NCBI RefSeq assembly: GCF_014203795.1
Contig: NZ_JACHJU010000002.1
Span: 744,001 to 808,000 of the forward strand
Direction of reading: 5' to 3'
DNA from: Streptosporangium album
GTDB lineage: Bacteria; Actinomycetota; Actinomycetes; Streptosporangiales; Streptosporangiaceae
DNA length: 64,000 nucleotides
In this document: in pieces, positions 1 through 8,417 of the stretch
Position numbering within the stretch: position 1 is the first letter of the stretch
Layout of the letters: each line of letters begins with the position of its first letter
Translations under genes and position numbers: made by a program
Notes under the pieces: model-generated
The model's input: the letters and a program-made list of their open reading frames with translations, nothing else
Database searches by the model: none
What the model was told of the DNA's origin: nothing

Positions 1-768
1 CTCGACCACGCTGGTGAGCTGGGCCGAGACCTGCAGCGACTCGACCATGCGCTTGGCGATGGTCTGACGCAGACGCGACATCTTCTCGGTACGGCCACGC
101 AGCGTGGTGTCCACCGCGACCGGCTCGGCGGCCGGGGCGGGGGCGGCCGCCTGGGCCGGAGCGGCCTGCGGGGCGGCGGCCTGGGGGGCCGGAGCCTGGG
201 CGGCGGCCTGCTCGCGCTGGTTGCGGGCGGCCTCGAGCACGTCCTGCTTGCGGATGCGGCCACCGACGCCGGTGCCGTTCAGCGCGTCGAGGTCGACGTT
301 GTGCTCACCGGCGAGCTTGCGCACCAGCGGCGTGACGTACGGGCTGTCGCCGGAGGACGGCGTCGCGGCGGGAGCCGGAGCCTGCGGGGCCGGAGCCTGC
401 GGGGCCGGGGCGGGCGCCGGGGCAGGGGCGGCGGCCTGGGGGGCGGGCTGCGGGATCGAGGAGATCGGCTGGGCCGGCTCAGGCGCCGGCTCCGGCGCGG
501 CCTCCTGAGCCGGGGCCGCGCCCGCGGTGCCGTTCTCGTCGATGATGGCCAGCTCGGCGCCGACCTCGACGGTCTCGTCCTCGGCAACGACGATCTTGGT
601 GAGGATGCCCGCGGCAGGGGACGGGATCTCGGTGTCGACCTTGTCGGTCGAGACCTCGAGGAGCGGCTCGTCGGCCTCGACGCGCTCGCCTTCCTTCTTC
701 AGCCAGCGGGTGACGGTGCCCTCGGTGACGCTCTCGCCGAGCTGGGGCATCTGTACGGACTTCGGCAT
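1..768 (-). CDS. sucB: 2-oxoglutarate dehydrogenase E2 (dihydrolipoamide succinyltransferase), N-terminal 256 residues, cut by window edge
   Basis: E2 core of a 2-oxoacid dehydrogenase complex; it carries the lipoyl arm that passes the succinyl group to CoA. Residues 1-75 form a lipoyl domain with the lipoyl-lysine motif STDKVDTEI (K43). An Ala/Pro-rich flexible linker follows (about 95-125), then a peripheral-subunit-binding domain (about 143-180), a second Ala/Pro linker, and the start of the catalytic acyltransferase domain ([16 protein letters not shown]). The C-terminus lies to the left of the window. ATG at 768 has a GAGAGAAG ribosome site upstream. Only one lipoyl domain is present, whereas many actinobacterial SucB proteins carry two. 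The adjacent upstream lpdA encodes the E3 partner. A branched-chain or pyruvate E2 is less likely but not excluded without the C-terminus. Confidence 0.88.
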   Translation of the reverse strand, partial: MPKSVQMPQLGESVTEGTVTRWLKKEGERVEADEPLLEVSTDKVDTEIPSPAAGILTKIVVAEDETVEVGAELAIIDENGTAGAAPAQEAAPEPAPEPAQPISSIPQPAPQAAAPAPAPAPAPQAPAPQAPAPAATPSSGDSPYVTPLVRKLAGEHNVDLDALNGTGVGGRIRKQDVLEAARNQREQAAAQAPAPQAAAPQAAPAQAAAPAPAAEPVAVDTTLRGRTEKMSRLRQTIAKRMVESLQVSAQLTSVVE

Positions 769-805
769 GGGGTGTCTTCTCTCGTGTTCCGAGTGAGGGC
801 TTGTA

Positions 806-2185
806 TTAGTTGTGGACGTGCAGAGGCTTGCCGGCGAGAGCCAGCATCGCCTCGCCGACGGCCTCGGACTGGGTGGGGTGCGCGTGGATGAGCTGCGCGA
901 CCTCGGAGGGCAGCGCCTCCCAGTTGTAGATCAGCTGACCCTCGGTCACGAGCTCGCCGACGCGGCGGCCGACCATGTGCACACCGAGCACCGGGCCGTC
1001 CTTCGCGGTGATGACCTTGACCGCGCCCTGGGTCTGCAGGATCTGGCTCTTGGGGTTGCCGGCGAGGTCGTAGGTGAACTCGACGATCTCGTGGCCGCGC
1101 TCGCGGGCCTGGGCGGAGGTGATGCCCACCGACGCGACCTCGGGGTCGGAGTAGGTGATCCGCGGCACGCCGTCGTAGTCGATCGGCACCGGGTTGAGCC
1201 CGGCGATGTGCTCGGCCACCAGGATGCCCTCGGCGAAGCCCGCGTGGGCGAGCTGCAGGGTCGGGATCAGGTCACCGACCGCGTACACGCCAGGCACGCT
1301 GGTCTGGCAGAACTCGTCGACGGTGACGGTGCCGCGCTCGATCGCGACGCCCGCCTCCTCGAAGCCCATGCCCGAGGAGACGGCGCCGCGGCCGACGGCG
1401 ACGAGCAGCAGCTCGGCGTCGAGGGTCTTGCCGTTGGCGAGCGTGACGACCACACCGGTGTCGGTGGTCTTGACGCCCTCGAAGAAGACGCCCAGCTCCT
1501 GCTTGATGCCGCGGCGGCGGAAGGCGCGCTCCAGCAGCTTGGAGCTGGACTCCTCCTCCAGGGGGAGCAGGTGCGGCAGTGCCTCGACGATCGTCACCTC
1601 GGCGCCGAAGGAACGCCACACGCTGGCGAACTCCACGCCGATGACGCCGCCGCCCAGCACGATGACCGAGGTCGGGACCCGGTCGAGCTTGAGCGCGTGC
1701 TCGCTGGTGATGACCCGCTCACCGTCGATGTCCAGGCCGGGCAGCGACCGGGGCGCCGAGCCCGTCGCCAGCACGATGTTGCGGCCCTCGTAGACGTCGG
1801 AGCCGACGGTGACCCGGTTCGGGCCGGTGAGACGGCCCTCACCCTCGATGATCGTGATGCCCTTGCTCTTGAGCAGGCCCTGGACGCCCTTCCAGGCGCG
1901 GGTGACGATCTTGTCCTTGAACGCGTGGACGCCGTCCATGTCGATGCCCTCGAACCGGGCCTTGACACCGAACGCCGCGCTCTCCCGCGTCTCGTCGGCC
2001 ACTTCCGCCGAGTGCAGAAGGGTCTTGGTGGGGATGCATCCCCGGTGCAGGCATGTGCCGCCGATCTTGTCCTTCTCGATCAGCGCGACCGTCTTGCCCA
2101 GCTCGGCCGCCCGTAGGGCGCAGGCATAACCGCCGCTACCGCCCCCCAGGACGACGATGTCGTAGGGGCCGCTGCCATCAGCCAC
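806..2185 (-). CDS. lpdA: Dihydrolipoyl dehydrogenase (E3)
   Basis: FAD/NAD flavoprotein of 459 residues that reoxidises dihydrolipoyl groups of the 2-oxoacid dehydrogenase E2. The N-terminal FAD fold has GGGSGG (14-19), the redox disulfide motif GGTCLHRGC has C45 and C50, an NAD-binding [11 protein letters not shown] lies near residue 175, and the C-terminal active-site HAHPTQSE supplies the His-Glu pair. Length is normal for the family. It lies 37 bases upstream of sucB on the same strand, so E3 and E2 are probably one transcript. Confidence 0.96.
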   Translation of the reverse strand: MADGSGPYDIVVLGGGSGGYACALRAAELGKTVALIEKDKIGGTCLHRGCIPTKTLLHSAEVADETRESAAFGVKARFEGIDMDGVHAFKDKIVTRAWKGVQGLLKSKGITIIEGEGRLTGPNRVTVGSDVYEGRNIVLATGSAPRSLPGLDIDGERVITSEHALKLDRVPTSVIVLGGGVIGVEFASVWRSFGAEVTIVEALPHLLPLEEESSSKLLERAFRRRGIKQELGVFFEGVKTTDTGVVVTLANGKTLDAELLLVAVGRGAVSSGMGFEEAGVAIERGTVTVDEFCQTSVPGVYAVGDLIPTLQLAHAGFAEGILVAEHIAGLNPVPIDYDGVPRITYSDPEVASVGITSAQARERGHEIVEFTYDLAGNPKSQILQTQGAVKVITAKDGPVLGVHMVGRRVGELVTEGQLIYNWEALPSEVAQLIHAHPTQSEAVGEAMLALAGKPLHVHN

Positions 2186-2252
2186 AGGAAAGCTCCTTGT
2201 CGGATCGGAATACCGTCTTCACGGCCGCGCCCGCTCCGTGCCCGGGCTGGTC

Positions 2253-2277
2253 CGTGGAGACCGTTCTCGTCTCCACG
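2253..2277 (-). terminator. Hairpin downstream of pepA
   Basis: A perfect 9-bp inverted repeat (CGTGGAGAC / GTCTCCACG) with a 7-base loop lies between the pepA stop and the lpdA start. There is no T-tract, as is common for actinomycete terminators. It would separate pepA from the lpdA-sucB unit. Confidence 0.45.
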
Positions 2278-2385
2278 CCTTCCCCCGGGACGGCTCGCCG
2301 CATCGCCGGGGCCTGACTCGTGGTCCGGCCCCGGCACCGCATCTTTTCATCTGTCCATGTCGTTCGTGACCCGCTTGCGCGCAGG

Positions 2386-3909
2386 CTAGTTCGCGTACCG
2401 TTCGGCGAGGCCGACGAGGGTCCGGGTGATCGCCCCGGTGCCGCCCTTCGGGGTGTAACCGTGCGGTTCGCCCTTGTTGAAGGCGGGGCCGGCCATGTCG
2501 ATGTGCGCCCAGCTGACCCCCTCCGGCACGAATTCGCGCAGGAAGATGGCCGCCGTCAGCATCCCGCCGAAGCGCTCCGGGTGGAGGTTGGCGATGTCGG
2601 CGACGGGGGAGTCGAGCCCCTTGCGGAGCTCCTCCGGCAGGGGCATGCCCCAGGCTGCCTCGCCCTGCTCGCCCGCGGCCCGGACGACCTCCTCGCGGAG
2701 CTCGTCGTCGTTGGCCATGACGCCGGCCGTACGCCAGCCGAGCGCCACGATCTGCGCCCCGGTGAGCGTGGCGATGTCCACGATCACGTCGGGGTTGTCC
2801 TGGCCGGCGCGGGCGATGCCGTCGATCAGGACCAGACGGCCCTCCGCGTCGGTGTCGAGCACCTCGACGGTCTTGCCCGCGTAGCTGGTGAAGACGTCGG
2901 AGGGGCGCTGGGCGGTGCCGCTCGGCATGTTCTCCGCCAGGCAGAGGTAGCCGACCGCGTTGACCTTGAGACCCAGCTTGGCGATCGCGACGAGCGAGCC
3001 GAAGACCGCGCCCGCGCCTCCCATGTCCGACTTCATCCAGTCCATCGCGGCCGACGGCTTGAGCGACAGGCCGCCCGAGTCGAACGTGATGCCCTTGCCG
3101 ACGAACGCGACCGTCTTGGTGGCCTCCGGGTGGCTGTAGGCGAGACGGACCAGGCGCGGCGGCCTGGCCGACCCCTGGCCCACCGCGACGATGCCGCCGA
3201 AGCCCTGCTCCTTGAGGGCGACCTCGTCCAGGACCTCCACCGACAGGCCCGCCTTCGAGCCGGTCTGCTCGGCGATCTCGGCGAAGCGGGCCGGCCACAG
3301 GTCCGAGGGCGGGGTGTTGACCAGGTCGCGGACCAGGGTGACCGACTCGGCCACGGTGGCGGCGCGCTCGACCGCGGCCTGGGCGCCGTCGGCGCCGCTC
3401 AGCACGGTCAGCTCGGCCACCGGGGCGGCCTGCTCGCCGGTGGTCCGGTAGGTCGTGAAGGAGTAGGCGCCGAGCAGGCCGCCCAGGGCGACGGCTCCGG
3501 CGCGCTCGGCGTCGGCGGCGGGCAGGGCGAGCGCGACGCGGGCGGTCCCCGCGAGGGCCCGGGTGGCCGTACCGGCGGCGCGGCGCAGCGTCTCGGGGTC
3601 GTAGTCGCCCTCGGGGGCGTCACCGAGGCCGACGACGGCCAGCAGCGGGGCGGTCAGCGCGCCGAAGGTCGGGAGCTTGACGATCTCGCCGGCTCTGCCC
3701 TTGACGCCCATCGCGCCGAGTGTCGCGGCGAGCCTGCCACCGAGCGCCTCGTCCAGGCTCTCGGCCCCCGGGGCGGGGCGAGGGCCGTCCGGGCCGGTGT
3801 GGACGCCGACGACCAGCGCGTCGGTATCGAACGAGACAGCGTTGTCAGTTGAGTTCAGCCGCACAGTGGTCACGTCGCCCGATGCTAGTCGGGCTTTGGC
3901 CGTACGCAT
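2386..3909 (-). CDS. pepA: Leucyl aminopeptidase (M17)
   Basis: Cytosolic two-metal aminopeptidase that removes N-terminal residues from peptides. The C-terminal catalytic domain shows the metal and catalytic ligands: GKGITFDSGG (K272, D277), KSDMGGAG (D295) and LDTDAEGRL (D354, E356, R358). Length (507) fits the family. The start is uncertain: ATG at 3909 has only a distant AGGA, while GTG at 3873 (MTTVRLNSTDN after initiation) would give a more family-like N-terminus 12 residues shorter. It is divergent from the GntR gene, whose operator palindrome lies about 50 bases upstream of this start. Confidence 0.95.
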   Translation of the reverse strand: MRTAKARLASGDVTTVRLNSTDNAVSFDTDALVVGVHTGPDGPRPAPGAESLDEALGGRLAATLGAMGVKGRAGEIVKLPTFGALTAPLLAVVGLGDAPEGDYDPETLRRAAGTATRALAGTARVALALPAADAERAGAVALGGLLGAYSFTTYRTTGEQAAPVAELTVLSGADGAQAAVERAATVAESVTLVRDLVNTPPSDLWPARFAEIAEQTGSKAGLSVEVLDEVALKEQGFGGIVAVGQGSARPPRLVRLAYSHPEATKTVAFVGKGITFDSGGLSLKPSAAMDWMKSDMGGAGAVFGSLVAIAKLGLKVNAVGYLCLAENMPSGTAQRPSDVFTSYAGKTVEVLDTDAEGRLVLIDGIARAGQDNPDVIVDIATLTGAQIVALGWRTAGVMANDDELREEVVRAAGEQGEAAWGMPLPEELRKGLDSPVADIANLHPERFGGMLTAAIFLREFVPEGVSWAHIDMAGPAFNKGEPHGYTPKGGTGAITRTLVGLAERYAN

Positions 3910-3959
3910 AAACGCGGGTTCGTCCTACGAATTTACACCCCCTTATGAAGCTAATGTGG

Positions 3960-3986
3960 CTAGCACCATCCTGGCCATGGTGCTAG
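3960..3986. promoter_or_regulatory. Palindromic operator and probable promoter of the GntR gene
   Basis: A perfect 10-bp inverted repeat, CTAGCACCAT and ATGGTGCTAG separated by 7 bases, ends 13 bases before the GntR start codon. The right arm overlaps TAGTGT (3984-3989), a plausible -10 element placing transcription start close to the ATG at 4000. The gene has no ribosome-binding site, which suits a leaderless transcript. Its position implies autorepression by the YtrA-type regulator. The palindrome is seen; its function is inferred. Confidence 0.75.
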
Positions 3987-3999
3987 TGTCAATAGCATC

Positions 4000-4347
4000 A
4001 TGTTGCTCACCCTGGACCTGAACGATCCCCGGCCCCTGCACGAGCAGGTCTCCGGGACGATCCGGCGTGCCATCGCCGACGGCTCCTACGCCCCCGGAGA
4101 CCGGCTGCCACCTGCCCGGGACCTGGCGGACGCGCTGGGAATCAACGCCAACACCGTGCTGCGCGCGCTGCGTGAGCTGCGCGACGAGGGCCTGCTGGAG
4201 TTCCGCCGCGGTCGCGGCGTCAGCGTGCTCAGCCGGCCCGACGCCCGCGTGGTGCTGGAGGAGGCGGCGCGTGAGCTGCTCGCCGAGGCCGACCGGTACG
4301 GCTACGGCCCCGAGGAAGTCATCCACATCATCAGGGAGCTGTCATGA
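4000..4347 (+). CDS. GntR-family transcriptional regulator, YtrA subfamily
   Basis: Short 115-residue repressor. A winged helix-turn-helix occupies residues 6-75 (PLHEQVSGTIRRAI, GDRLPPARDLADALGINANTV, RALRELRDEGLL), followed by a short helical tail (80-115) in place of the large ligand domain of other GntR proteins. That architecture is typical of YtrA regulators, which control adjacent transporter or membrane-protein genes. It overlaps the next reading frame at ATGA, indicating co-transcription with the DUF1648 membrane protein. The operator is at 3960-3986. Confidence 0.92.
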   Translation: MLLTLDLNDPRPLHEQVSGTIRRAIADGSYAPGDRLPPARDLADALGINANTVLRALRELRDEGLLEFRRGRGVSVLSRPDARVVLEEAARELLAEADRYGYGPEEVIHIIRELS

Positions 4348-4400
4348 CCCGGCCGGTACGGCTACCGCCCCCACCCGACACCCAAGGAAAAGGAGGCGAC

Positions 4401-5402
4401 ATGGCCGCCCGAGGCCGCACCGTCACCGTCACCGTCACCGTCACCGTCGCCGTGGTCTGGGGCGCGCTCGTCACCGCCCTCCTGACCGCCGTCCCCCTCA
4501 CGCTGCGCGACCGCCTGCCCGACCCGCTCGCGACGCACTGGAACGGGTCCGCCCCCGACCGTGCCATGTCCTTCGCCGGCAACCTCGCGTTCGGCCTGGC
4601 ACTCTGGCTGGTGGTCTGGGCCTTCCTGCTCGGCGCCGCGCTCCGTGGCGCGACACGGCACACCCGGCTGTGGCGCGCCCACTGGTGGGCCTTCCTCTTC
4701 GGCTGGGCGGTGCTCGCCCTCGGCGTGATGGGCTCCACTCTCTACGCGAACCTCGATGTCGCCGACTGGCGGCAGGCCGCGCTGCCCGGCTGGCTGATCG
4801 CCGTCGTGGTCGGCGCCGCCGTCGCGGTCGGCGTGCTGGCGGGCTATCTCGGCAGGGGAGAGCCCGACCGGCCCCGCGACCACACGGAGACCCCGGCCAT
4901 GCGGCTGCGGCCGGGACAGCGCGCGGTCTGGGTGGGCCACGTCTCCAATCCCTGGCTGGTCGGTGCCTCCACCGTGGCCCTGGTGGCCACCGTGGCCGTG
5001 GGCGGGCTCTACGCGGCGGGCGTGCTGGCCGGCCAATTGGCCTGGGGCATCCTCATCCCCCTGCTGGTGGTGACCCTGCTGGGATTCGCCACGAGTTCGG
5101 TTGGCGTCCGCGTCGACGGCGGCGGCCTGCGCGTCGGCTTCGGCCCGTTCGGCCGGCTCGCCTACCGCATCCCGATCGGCAGGATCGAGTCGGCCTGGGC
5201 GGAGGAGCGCCTCCCCACCCAGGTCGGGGGCTGGGGCCTGCGCGGTCTGCCCGGCACGGGACGGATGACGGTCATGCTGCGCGGCGGGGACCACCTGGTC
5301 ATCCGGCGTACCGGGGGAGGGGAGTTCGCCGTCTCCGCCGACGACGCCGAGCGCGGCGCGGCCCTGCTGAACGCCTACGTCGCCGAGCGGTCCGGCTCGT
5401 GA
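4401..5402 (+). CDS. DUF1648-domain integral membrane protein
   Basis: Predicted multi-pass membrane protein of 333 residues from ATG 4401, chosen because AAGGAGG lies 5 bases upstream. An in-frame ATG at 4344 overlaps the GntR stop (ATGA) and would add 19 residues by translational coupling. The DUF1648 signature LPDPLATHWNGSAPDRAM follows the first membrane helix. Further hydrophobic segments are spread through the first two thirds, with a soluble PH-like C-terminal part from about residue 230. The function of DUF1648 proteins is unknown; several sit beside YtrA- or ArsR-type regulators and are thought to respond to envelope conditions. Confidence 0.85.
   Translation: MAARGRTVTVTVTVTVAVVWGALVTALLTAVPLTLRDRLPDPLATHWNGSAPDRAMSFAGNLAFGLALWLVVWAFLLGAALRGATRHTRLWRAHWWAFLFGWAVLALGVMGSTLYANLDVADWRQAALPGWLIAVVVGAAVAVGVLAGYLGRGEPDRPRDHTETPAMRLRPGQRAVWVGHVSNPWLVGASTVALVATVAVGGLYAAGVLAGQLAWGILIPLLVVTLLGFATSSVGVRVDGGGLRVGFGPFGRLAYRIPIGRIESAWAEERLPTQVGGWGLRGLPGTGRMTVMLRGGDHLVIRRTGGGEFAVSADDAERGAALLNAYVAERSGS
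4419..4448 (+). repeat. Five tandem ACCGTC hexamers encoding a Thr-Val repeat
   Basis: Five exact copies of ACCGTC at the 5' end of the DUF1648 gene encode alternating Thr-Val in the first membrane segment. Copy-number change would alter segment length by two residues per unit without shifting the frame. Confidence 0.9.
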
Positions 5403-5521
5403 TCCGCCGCCACGAGCCCTACCGGCCCGCCCTCATCCATCCCGCCCTCGGCTCTCTCCCGGCCCGGATCACGAGACGGGCCGGCCCCCACCCGGTTTCC
5501 GGCGTTCCCGAAGGTGGCGTC

Positions 5522-6010
5522 ATGTCACGTCGTTCCCCTGACCTGTGGCTGTTCCTGCTCACCGCGTTCGGCCTGTCCTGGCTGGTCGCCCTCCCCATCT
5601 GGCTGACCGACGCCCCGCTCGGCTCCCCGATGATCACACTGCTCGCCATCGCGATCATGTTCACCCCCACGCTCGGCGTCCTCGCCGTCCGGCTGTACGG
5701 CAGGCGGCGGGAAGAGCCTGAGAACACCCGGCGTGAGTGGGCCCGTCGCCCCGGTCAGCCCACGGCCATCGCGCACACCACCAGCGCGGTGGCCGTGGCG
5801 GTCTCGACGAGCGCGCCGAGCACGTCCCCGGTGATCCCGCCCAGTCGCCGCACGGCCCTGCGCCGCAGGGCCCAGGCGGCCAGCAGCCCGGCCAGGACGG
5901 CGACGGGCGGACCCCAGACCGCCGCGGACGTATTCCCCCAGCGCAGGAGCAGGCCGTCCACCGGGGAGGTCCCGCCGAGGTCGAACGCACCGAGGTCGCC
6001 GATCTCCTGA
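5522..6010 (+). pseudogene. Truncated CPBP-family intramembrane protease (N-terminal fragment)
   Basis: ATG 5522 follows AAGGTGG. The first 60-70 residues (RRSPDLWLFLLTAFGLSW, then two hydrophobic helices ending GVLAVRLYGRR) resemble the N-terminus of CPBP/CAAX-type intramembrane proteases. From about 5740 the frame runs antisense through the end of cobS and no longer looks like protein, so the catalytic EExxR and HxxxD parts are missing. It looks like a relic cut off at the junction with cobS. The family call rests on the short N-terminus only. Confidence 0.5.
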
Positions 6011-6711
6011 CTGATCTCGTATTCACCGTGCGGGAGGGACCACGGCAGTGCCCCCGGGGACCACGGCCCGAAGGCTCCGGCGGAGTGGAGGAACGCCAGC
6101 GCGGCCGCCCCGGCGAGCACGAGCGCCGTCACGGCCAGCGCGGGGCCTCGCCGTACGGTGCCCGAGACCATCGCACCGAGCCCGTCGGGACGGGCGGAGG
6201 GGACGCCCGCGCGGCAGGCCCAGGTGAGTGCCAGCCTCCCCGCCGCGCAGGCGGTGACCAGCGTGACCGGGCCCATCCCGGTGGCGGTGACCTCCGCCAG
6301 CGCCGCCACCTGGACCAGCAGGGTGAGGACCAGTGTCACGACGCCGAACGGGCCGATGTCGGACCTCTTCATGACCTCCAGCGCCTGCCCGGCCGGCCTG
6401 CCGCTGCCCAGCCCGTCGGCCAGGTCGGCCAGCCCGTCCAGGTGCAGTCCCCGTGTGAGCAGCGCCAGTGCGGCCACGGCCAGCACCGACGCCGGGAGCG
6501 GTGTGATCCCCAGCCAGAGCGCCACCACGAGCACGGCTCCGCCGACGGCCCCGAGCAGCGCTCCCACGAGCGGGGCGGCCGTCATCGCGATCCTCGCGGT
6601 CCCGCGGTCGACCGTCCCCGGACGGACCGGGAACACGCTCAGCGTGCCGATCGCGAGGCGCACCCCGTCGGCGAACGTGGACGGGCTCCCCGAAGGCGAC
6701 GTTCCAGACAC
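5755..6711 (-). CDS. cobS: Adenosylcobinamide-GDP ribazoletransferase (cobalamin synthase)
   Basis: Polytopic membrane enzyme (318 residues) joining adenosylcobinamide-GDP with alpha-ribazole in the last steps of B12 assembly. The acidic motif RGLHLDGLADLADGLGSG near residue 85 and the KRSDIGPFG motif near 115 are family hallmarks. Several hydrophobic helices follow. The gene lies 196 bases downstream of cobU on the same strand; no riboswitch is visible between them, so both are probably read from upstream of cobU. Confidence 0.95.
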   Translation of the reverse strand: MSGTSPSGSPSTFADGVRLAIGTLSVFPVRPGTVDRGTARIAMTAAPLVGALLGAVGGAVLVVALWLGITPLPASVLAVAALALLTRGLHLDGLADLADGLGSGRPAGQALEVMKRSDIGPFGVVTLVLTLLVQVAALAEVTATGMGPVTLVTACAAGRLALTWACRAGVPSARPDGLGAMVSGTVRRGPALAVTALVLAGAAALAFLHSAGAFGPWSPGALPWSLPHGEYEISQEIGDLGAFDLGGTSPVDGLLLRWGNTSAAVWGPPVAVLAGLLAAWALRRRAVRRLGGITGDVLGALVETATATALVVCAMAVG

Positions 6712-6907
6712 GGTCGACGATCGTAGTCCGCACGGCCGTCCGGCGGCTGTCCGGCCGGACGGCGGCTTCCGTCAGGCGGGTGGGTGAGCGGGTGCCTGGC
6801 CGGACGGGCAGGGGAGCGGTCCTCGCGTGGGTCGAGCGCTCAGCGGGATGGGCAGGGCGGGCAAAGTGCGCTGTCCCCGGATGGATGCGGGGCACCGGGC
6901 CCGGTGA

Positions 6908-8005
6908 TCAGACGGGCAGGGGGAGGACACGGCCCGCCACCACCAGCGCGACGTCCTCGGATTCGAGCGCCAGCCGCTGGTTCAGGCGGCCGAGGGCGTC
7001 GCGGAACATCCGGCCGCTGGAGGTGGCGGGCACCACGCCGAGCCCGACCTCGTCGGAGACCGCCACGACCGGGACGCGGGTCTGCCGCCAGGCGGCGACC
7101 AACTCGTCGCACCGGGCCGTGACCGCTTCCCCTCCGCCCCCGCCCCAGGCGTCGCACGCGTCGAAGACCGCGGTGATCCAGGTGCCGAGCCCGTCGATCA
7201 GCATCGGGACCTCGGCGGTCCGCAGCAGCCCGGCCAGGTCGGTGGTCTCGGCCGTGCCCCAGTGGGCGGGCCGGCGCTCCCGGTGCGCCCGGACCCGGCG
7301 GTCCCACTCGGCGTCGTCGTCGCCGGCAGGTCCGGTCGCGACGTAGAGGACCTCGGGTTCGGCCGCCAGCCGGAGCTCGGCCTCGGCCGACTTGCCCGAG
7401 CGCGACCCGCCCAGGAGCAGGGTCCGCCGCGCTCGGGCGGGCCTGGCGGGCGCCGGCTCGCCGATGTCGAGGACCGTCCCGTCCGGTACGGCCCGCACCC
7501 CCCAGAGCGCGGCCCGCCGCGCCAGCTCCGTCTCCGCCGGCACCCGGTGATCGATGTCCACGGCCACGACCTGGGTCCGCTCGCCGACCACGCCGCGGCG
7601 GCGCAGGTCCCCCAGCCGCTCCGGCCGGTCCAGCACGTCCATCAGCACCAGCTCGTACGGGGGCCGTCCGCCCTCCTCGCCCACCGGGTCCGGGGAGCCC
7701 CCCGCGTGCGACGGGCTCGGCCGCCCGTCCCGCTCTCCGTGGCGGCCCGAGGGCACGTAGAGGATCCGGCCCCCGCCGGGAACGGTGAGGGTGAGCCCGT
7801 CGGGGCCGGCCGAGGCCCGGTGCCCGGGTGGGAGGGGGCCGGCGGGCAGGAGCCGTACGGGGCCGGCGAGGGCGGTCGCGGGCTCGATGAGGACGACTTC
7901 GGTGGGGCGGCGGTGACCGGGGGCGAGTCGCGCGCAGGAGGCGCACCCGCAGTCCGGCGCCGGCCAGCCGGCACCGGCCGCCGTGCCGGAGATCAGGACC
8001 TTCAC
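6908..8005 (-). CDS. cobU: Adenosylcobinamide kinase / guanylyltransferase with an N-terminal extension
   Basis: Bifunctional enzyme that phosphorylates adenosylcobinamide and transfers GMP to it. The C-terminal CobU domain (about 195-365) has the P-loop GGSRSGKS (199-206), VLYVATGPAGDD, and SDEVGLGVVP with a late GRMFRDALGRLNQ. GTG 8005 is chosen because VKVLISGTAAG is the natural family start; the frame is open upstream to 8110. Residues 1-190 are unlike enterobacterial CobU. They begin with a metallo-beta-lactamase-like strand and a Cys cluster (PDCGCASCARL), as in actinomycete fusions, but no HxHxDH metal motif is visible, so this half appears degenerate. Confidence 0.9.
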   Translation of the reverse strand: MKVLISGTAAGAGWPAPDCGCASCARLAPGHRRPTEVVLIEPATALAGPVRLLPAGPLPPGHRASAGPDGLTLTVPGGGRILYVPSGRHGERDGRPSPSHAGGSPDPVGEEGGRPPYELVLMDVLDRPERLGDLRRRGVVGERTQVVAVDIDHRVPAETELARRAALWGVRAVPDGTVLDIGEPAPARPARARRTLLLGGSRSGKSAEAELRLAAEPEVLYVATGPAGDDDAEWDRRVRAHRERRPAHWGTAETTDLAGLLRTAEVPMLIDGLGTWITAVFDACDAWGGGGGEAVTARCDELVAAWRQTRVPVVAVSDEVGLGVVPATSSGRMFRDALGRLNQRLALESEDVALVVAGRVLPLPV

Positions 8006-8139
8006 CGGCTCAGCGTACGGGCGGGGCCGGCGGGGGAACGCGCCACGGGTGCCGCTGAGCGCCTGCCTCCATGATGGGAGATGTAGGGTTCGCTGAGCCG
8101 TCGGCGGCACCGGGAAAACGCGCGAAAGGACCGTATGGC

Positions 8140-8346
8140 ATGACGTGGCACTGGCGTTATGAAAACGCGAATGGCGGCATCGTGACAGAGGGAGTCACCC
8201 CGTCCGACACGTTCCCGAGCCAGGCGGACGCGGAGTCATGGCTTGGTGAAAGCTGGCGTGAGCTGCTGGAATCCGGTGTCGAAAAGGTCACTCTGCTCGA
8301 TGGTGACCGGGTCGAATACGAGAAGATGTCGCTGCGTTCCGAATAA
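8140..8346 (+). CDS. Small conserved actinobacterial protein, function unknown
   Basis: A 68-residue acidic, soluble protein (starts MTWHWRYENANG, ends YEKMSLRSE) with no signal peptide or membrane segment. ATG 8140 is preceded by AAAGGA at 10 bases. The compact mixed-polarity sequence, correct third-position G/C bias, and a strong terminator 14 bases after the stop support a real gene. I recognise the type as a short conserved actinomycete protein but know no function. Confidence 0.75.
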   Translation: MTWHWRYENANGGIVTEGVTPSDTFPSQADAESWLGESWRELLESGVEKVTLLDGDRVEYEKMSLRSE

Positions 8347-8359
8347 TCCGAATAAGCGG

Positions 8360-8406
8360 AAAACCCCCGGGGCCTCCACTGGACGATGGAGACCCCGGGG
8401 GTTTTT
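8360..8406. terminator. Bidirectional Rho-independent terminator
   Basis: A near-perfect GC-rich stem (ACCCCCGGGG...CCCCGGGGGT extended by CCTCCA/TGGAG) is flanked by A4 on the left and T5 on the right. It serves both the small plus-strand gene and the convergent aldo/keto reductase gene. Confidence 0.93.
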
Positions 8407-8417
8407 AACACCGGTGA

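Noticed and set aside
812..2116. Long open frame opposite lpdA
   Set aside because: It is antisense to a clear enzyme gene and has the Arg/Gly/Asp-rich composition of a GC-bias shadow; no domain or start signal.
2320..3852. 510-codon open frame opposite pepA
   Set aside because: Same shadow effect; the minus-strand frame has every M17 active-site motif.
8006..8139. Cobalamin riboswitch upstream of cobU
   Set aside because: The interval lacks a B12 box and is too short for the aptamer.
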